This document shows, piece by piece, positions 28,569 to 29,318 of a stretch of 29,318 bases of DNA. Source of the stretch: SFWF01 sp045591645 (lineage in GTDB: Bacteria > Bacillota > Clostridia > Oscillospirales > Acutalibacteraceae); assembly GCA_045591645.1 (NCBI GenBank), contig JAZNTG010000007.1, positions 1 through 29,318 on the forward strand, given 5' to 3'. Within the stretch, counting starts at the first letter, position 1; each line of letters begins with the position of its first letter. The notes under the pieces are model-generated. The model was given only the letters and a program-made list of their open reading frames with translations, made no database searches and was not told where the DNA came from. The translations under genes were made by a program, and so were the position numbers.

Positions 28569-29318
28569 TTACTTACAGAACTCGTACATAGTACGGTAGG
28601 TCTCATATACATCAAACTTTGCAACAACCTCAAAGGGTGCGTGCATTGAGAGTACGGGCACGCCGAGGTCTACAACATCAACACCAAGGTTTGCAACATA
28701 CATAGCGACCGTACCGCCGCCGCCGAGATCTACTCTGCCAAGCTCGCCCGTCTGCCAAGCGATACCTGCCTTGTCAAGCATAGCGCGAACCTCAGCGACA
28801 TATTCTGCAGATGCGTCAGATGTGCCTGACTTACCTCTGGCGCCTGTATACTTTGTGATAACTGCGCCGAAGTTAAGCTTTGACGCATTCTTAGGTTCCA
28901 TAACATCCTTAAATGTGGGATCCATTCCCGCATTTACATCTGCCGAAAGGCACTTTGAACGGCGGAGAGCCACAGTATAATCAACGCCCTGCATCTCGGC
29001 AAGATCGCGAATGACGTATTTGAGGAAAGCAGAGTTCAGTCCCGTATTTCCGTCAGAGCCTGTTTCCTCCTTATCCGCAAGGATAGCAACAGCCGTTTTT
29101 TCTGGGCTTTCAACCTCACAGATAGCCATAAGCGCAGGATATGCGCACACTCTGTCATCGTGACCATAAGCGCCTATCATCGAACGGTCAAGACCGATAT
29201 CGCGCGGCTTTACTGCGGGAACTATCTCAAGCTCTGCCGAGAGGAAATCCTCTTCAGTGACACCGTATTTTTCATTCAGAATAGACATTATATTGAGTTT
29301 TACAAGCTCACTGCCCTT
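28569..29318 (-). CDS. M18 family aminopeptidase, partial (C-terminal part)
   Basis: Cytosolic dizinc aminopeptidase. The frame is open to the window edge, so the N-terminal portion (roughly 200 residues, if normal length is about 460) lies to the right. Visible metal and catalytic residues are GAYGHDDRVCAY (bridging Asp), LADKEETGS (catalytic Glu pair), LSADVNAGMDP and VLSMHAPFEVV (His ligand). GGGGTVAMYVANLGVDVVDLG is typical of the bacterial M18 branch. It heads the visible operon M18-DUF1653-azlC-azlD; peptide breakdown and amino acid export fit together. Confidence 0.93.
   Translation of the reverse strand, partial: KGSELVKLNIMSILNEKYGVTEEDFLSAELEIVPAVKPRDIGLDRSMIGAYGHDDRVCAYPALMAICEVESPEKTAVAILADKEETGSDGNTGLNSAFLKYVIRDLAEMQGVDYTVALRRSKCLSADVNAGMDPTFKDVMEPKNASKLNFGAVITKYTGARGKSGTSDASAEYVAEVRAMLDKAGIAWQTGELGRVDLGGGGTVAMYVANLGVDVVDLGVPVLSMHAPFEVVAKFDVYETYRTMYEFCK

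Overview
The window reads as chromosome of a spore-forming, anaerobic, low-to-moderate GC Gram-positive bacterium. An uninterrupted sigK, a manganese catalase, rubrerythrin, YfhO, AzlCD, strong sigma-A type promoters and a cohesin/dockerin gene pair all point to Clostridia, most likely a gut Oscillospirales/Ruminococcaceae-type genome. That taxonomic placement is inference; no marker gene was compared.

Layout. (1) 1-983 is an island edge: a GNAT acetyltransferase, a phased CGGAAA array, and the 3' half of a tRNA-Pro cut in its anticodon loop (776-820), the classic scar of a tRNA-targeting integrase. The element would lie to the left. (2) 1083-4102 holds the Mn catalase, a membrane methyltransferase behind a broken XRE regulator, and two genes (DUF6512, DUF5714) with the same palindrome over their promoters. 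(3) 4175-9992 is a minus-strand operon: pcrA, a DUF975 membrane gene, and two tandem RlmD-family 23S rRNA methyltransferases. (4) 10059-11085 has tspO and a mazF toxin without an antitoxin but with a small upstream ORF. (5) 11084-14706 is a two-gene operon behind a perfect consensus promoter: a secreted peptidoglycan glucosaminidase with a C-terminal dockerin and a membrane-anchored cohesin protein. This looks like an autolysin docked on the cell surface by cohesin-dockerin pairing. (6) 14798-16925 is an accessory islet after an intact tRNA-Ser(CGA). It holds a duplicate of the tRNA 3' end, a structured inverted-repeat element, two AT-rich orphan genes each followed by the same 60-bp repeat, at least six hairpins (two covarying), and a helically phased repeat array over the promoter of the second orphan.

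(7) 16928-20737 has yfhO facing a YfbR-like deoxynucleotidase and birA, with overlapping divergent promoters. (8) 20830-24519 is a regulated secretion locus: palindromes, a perfect promoter, a 23-codon leader ORF and terminator-like hairpin, then an 891-aa secreted protein (DNRLRE, ricin-like lectin, amidase-like domain) and a membrane-anchored partner that may be an immunity or accessory protein. (9) 24524-29318 has rubrerythrin, sigK, a FAD oxidoreductase with a Rieske domain, azlC/azlD, a DUF1653 gene and the C-terminal part of an M18 aminopeptidase running off the right edge. Both sigK and the FAD gene begin with a TTG made from the end of a hairpin's U-tract, with the ribosome binding site in the hairpin.

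The strongest candidates for an undescribed system are the cohesin-dockerin autolysin operon, the repeat-bounded orphan-gene islet, and the leader-controlled amidase with its membrane partner. All coordinates, promoters and hairpins were read by eye; no homology search or folding was run.
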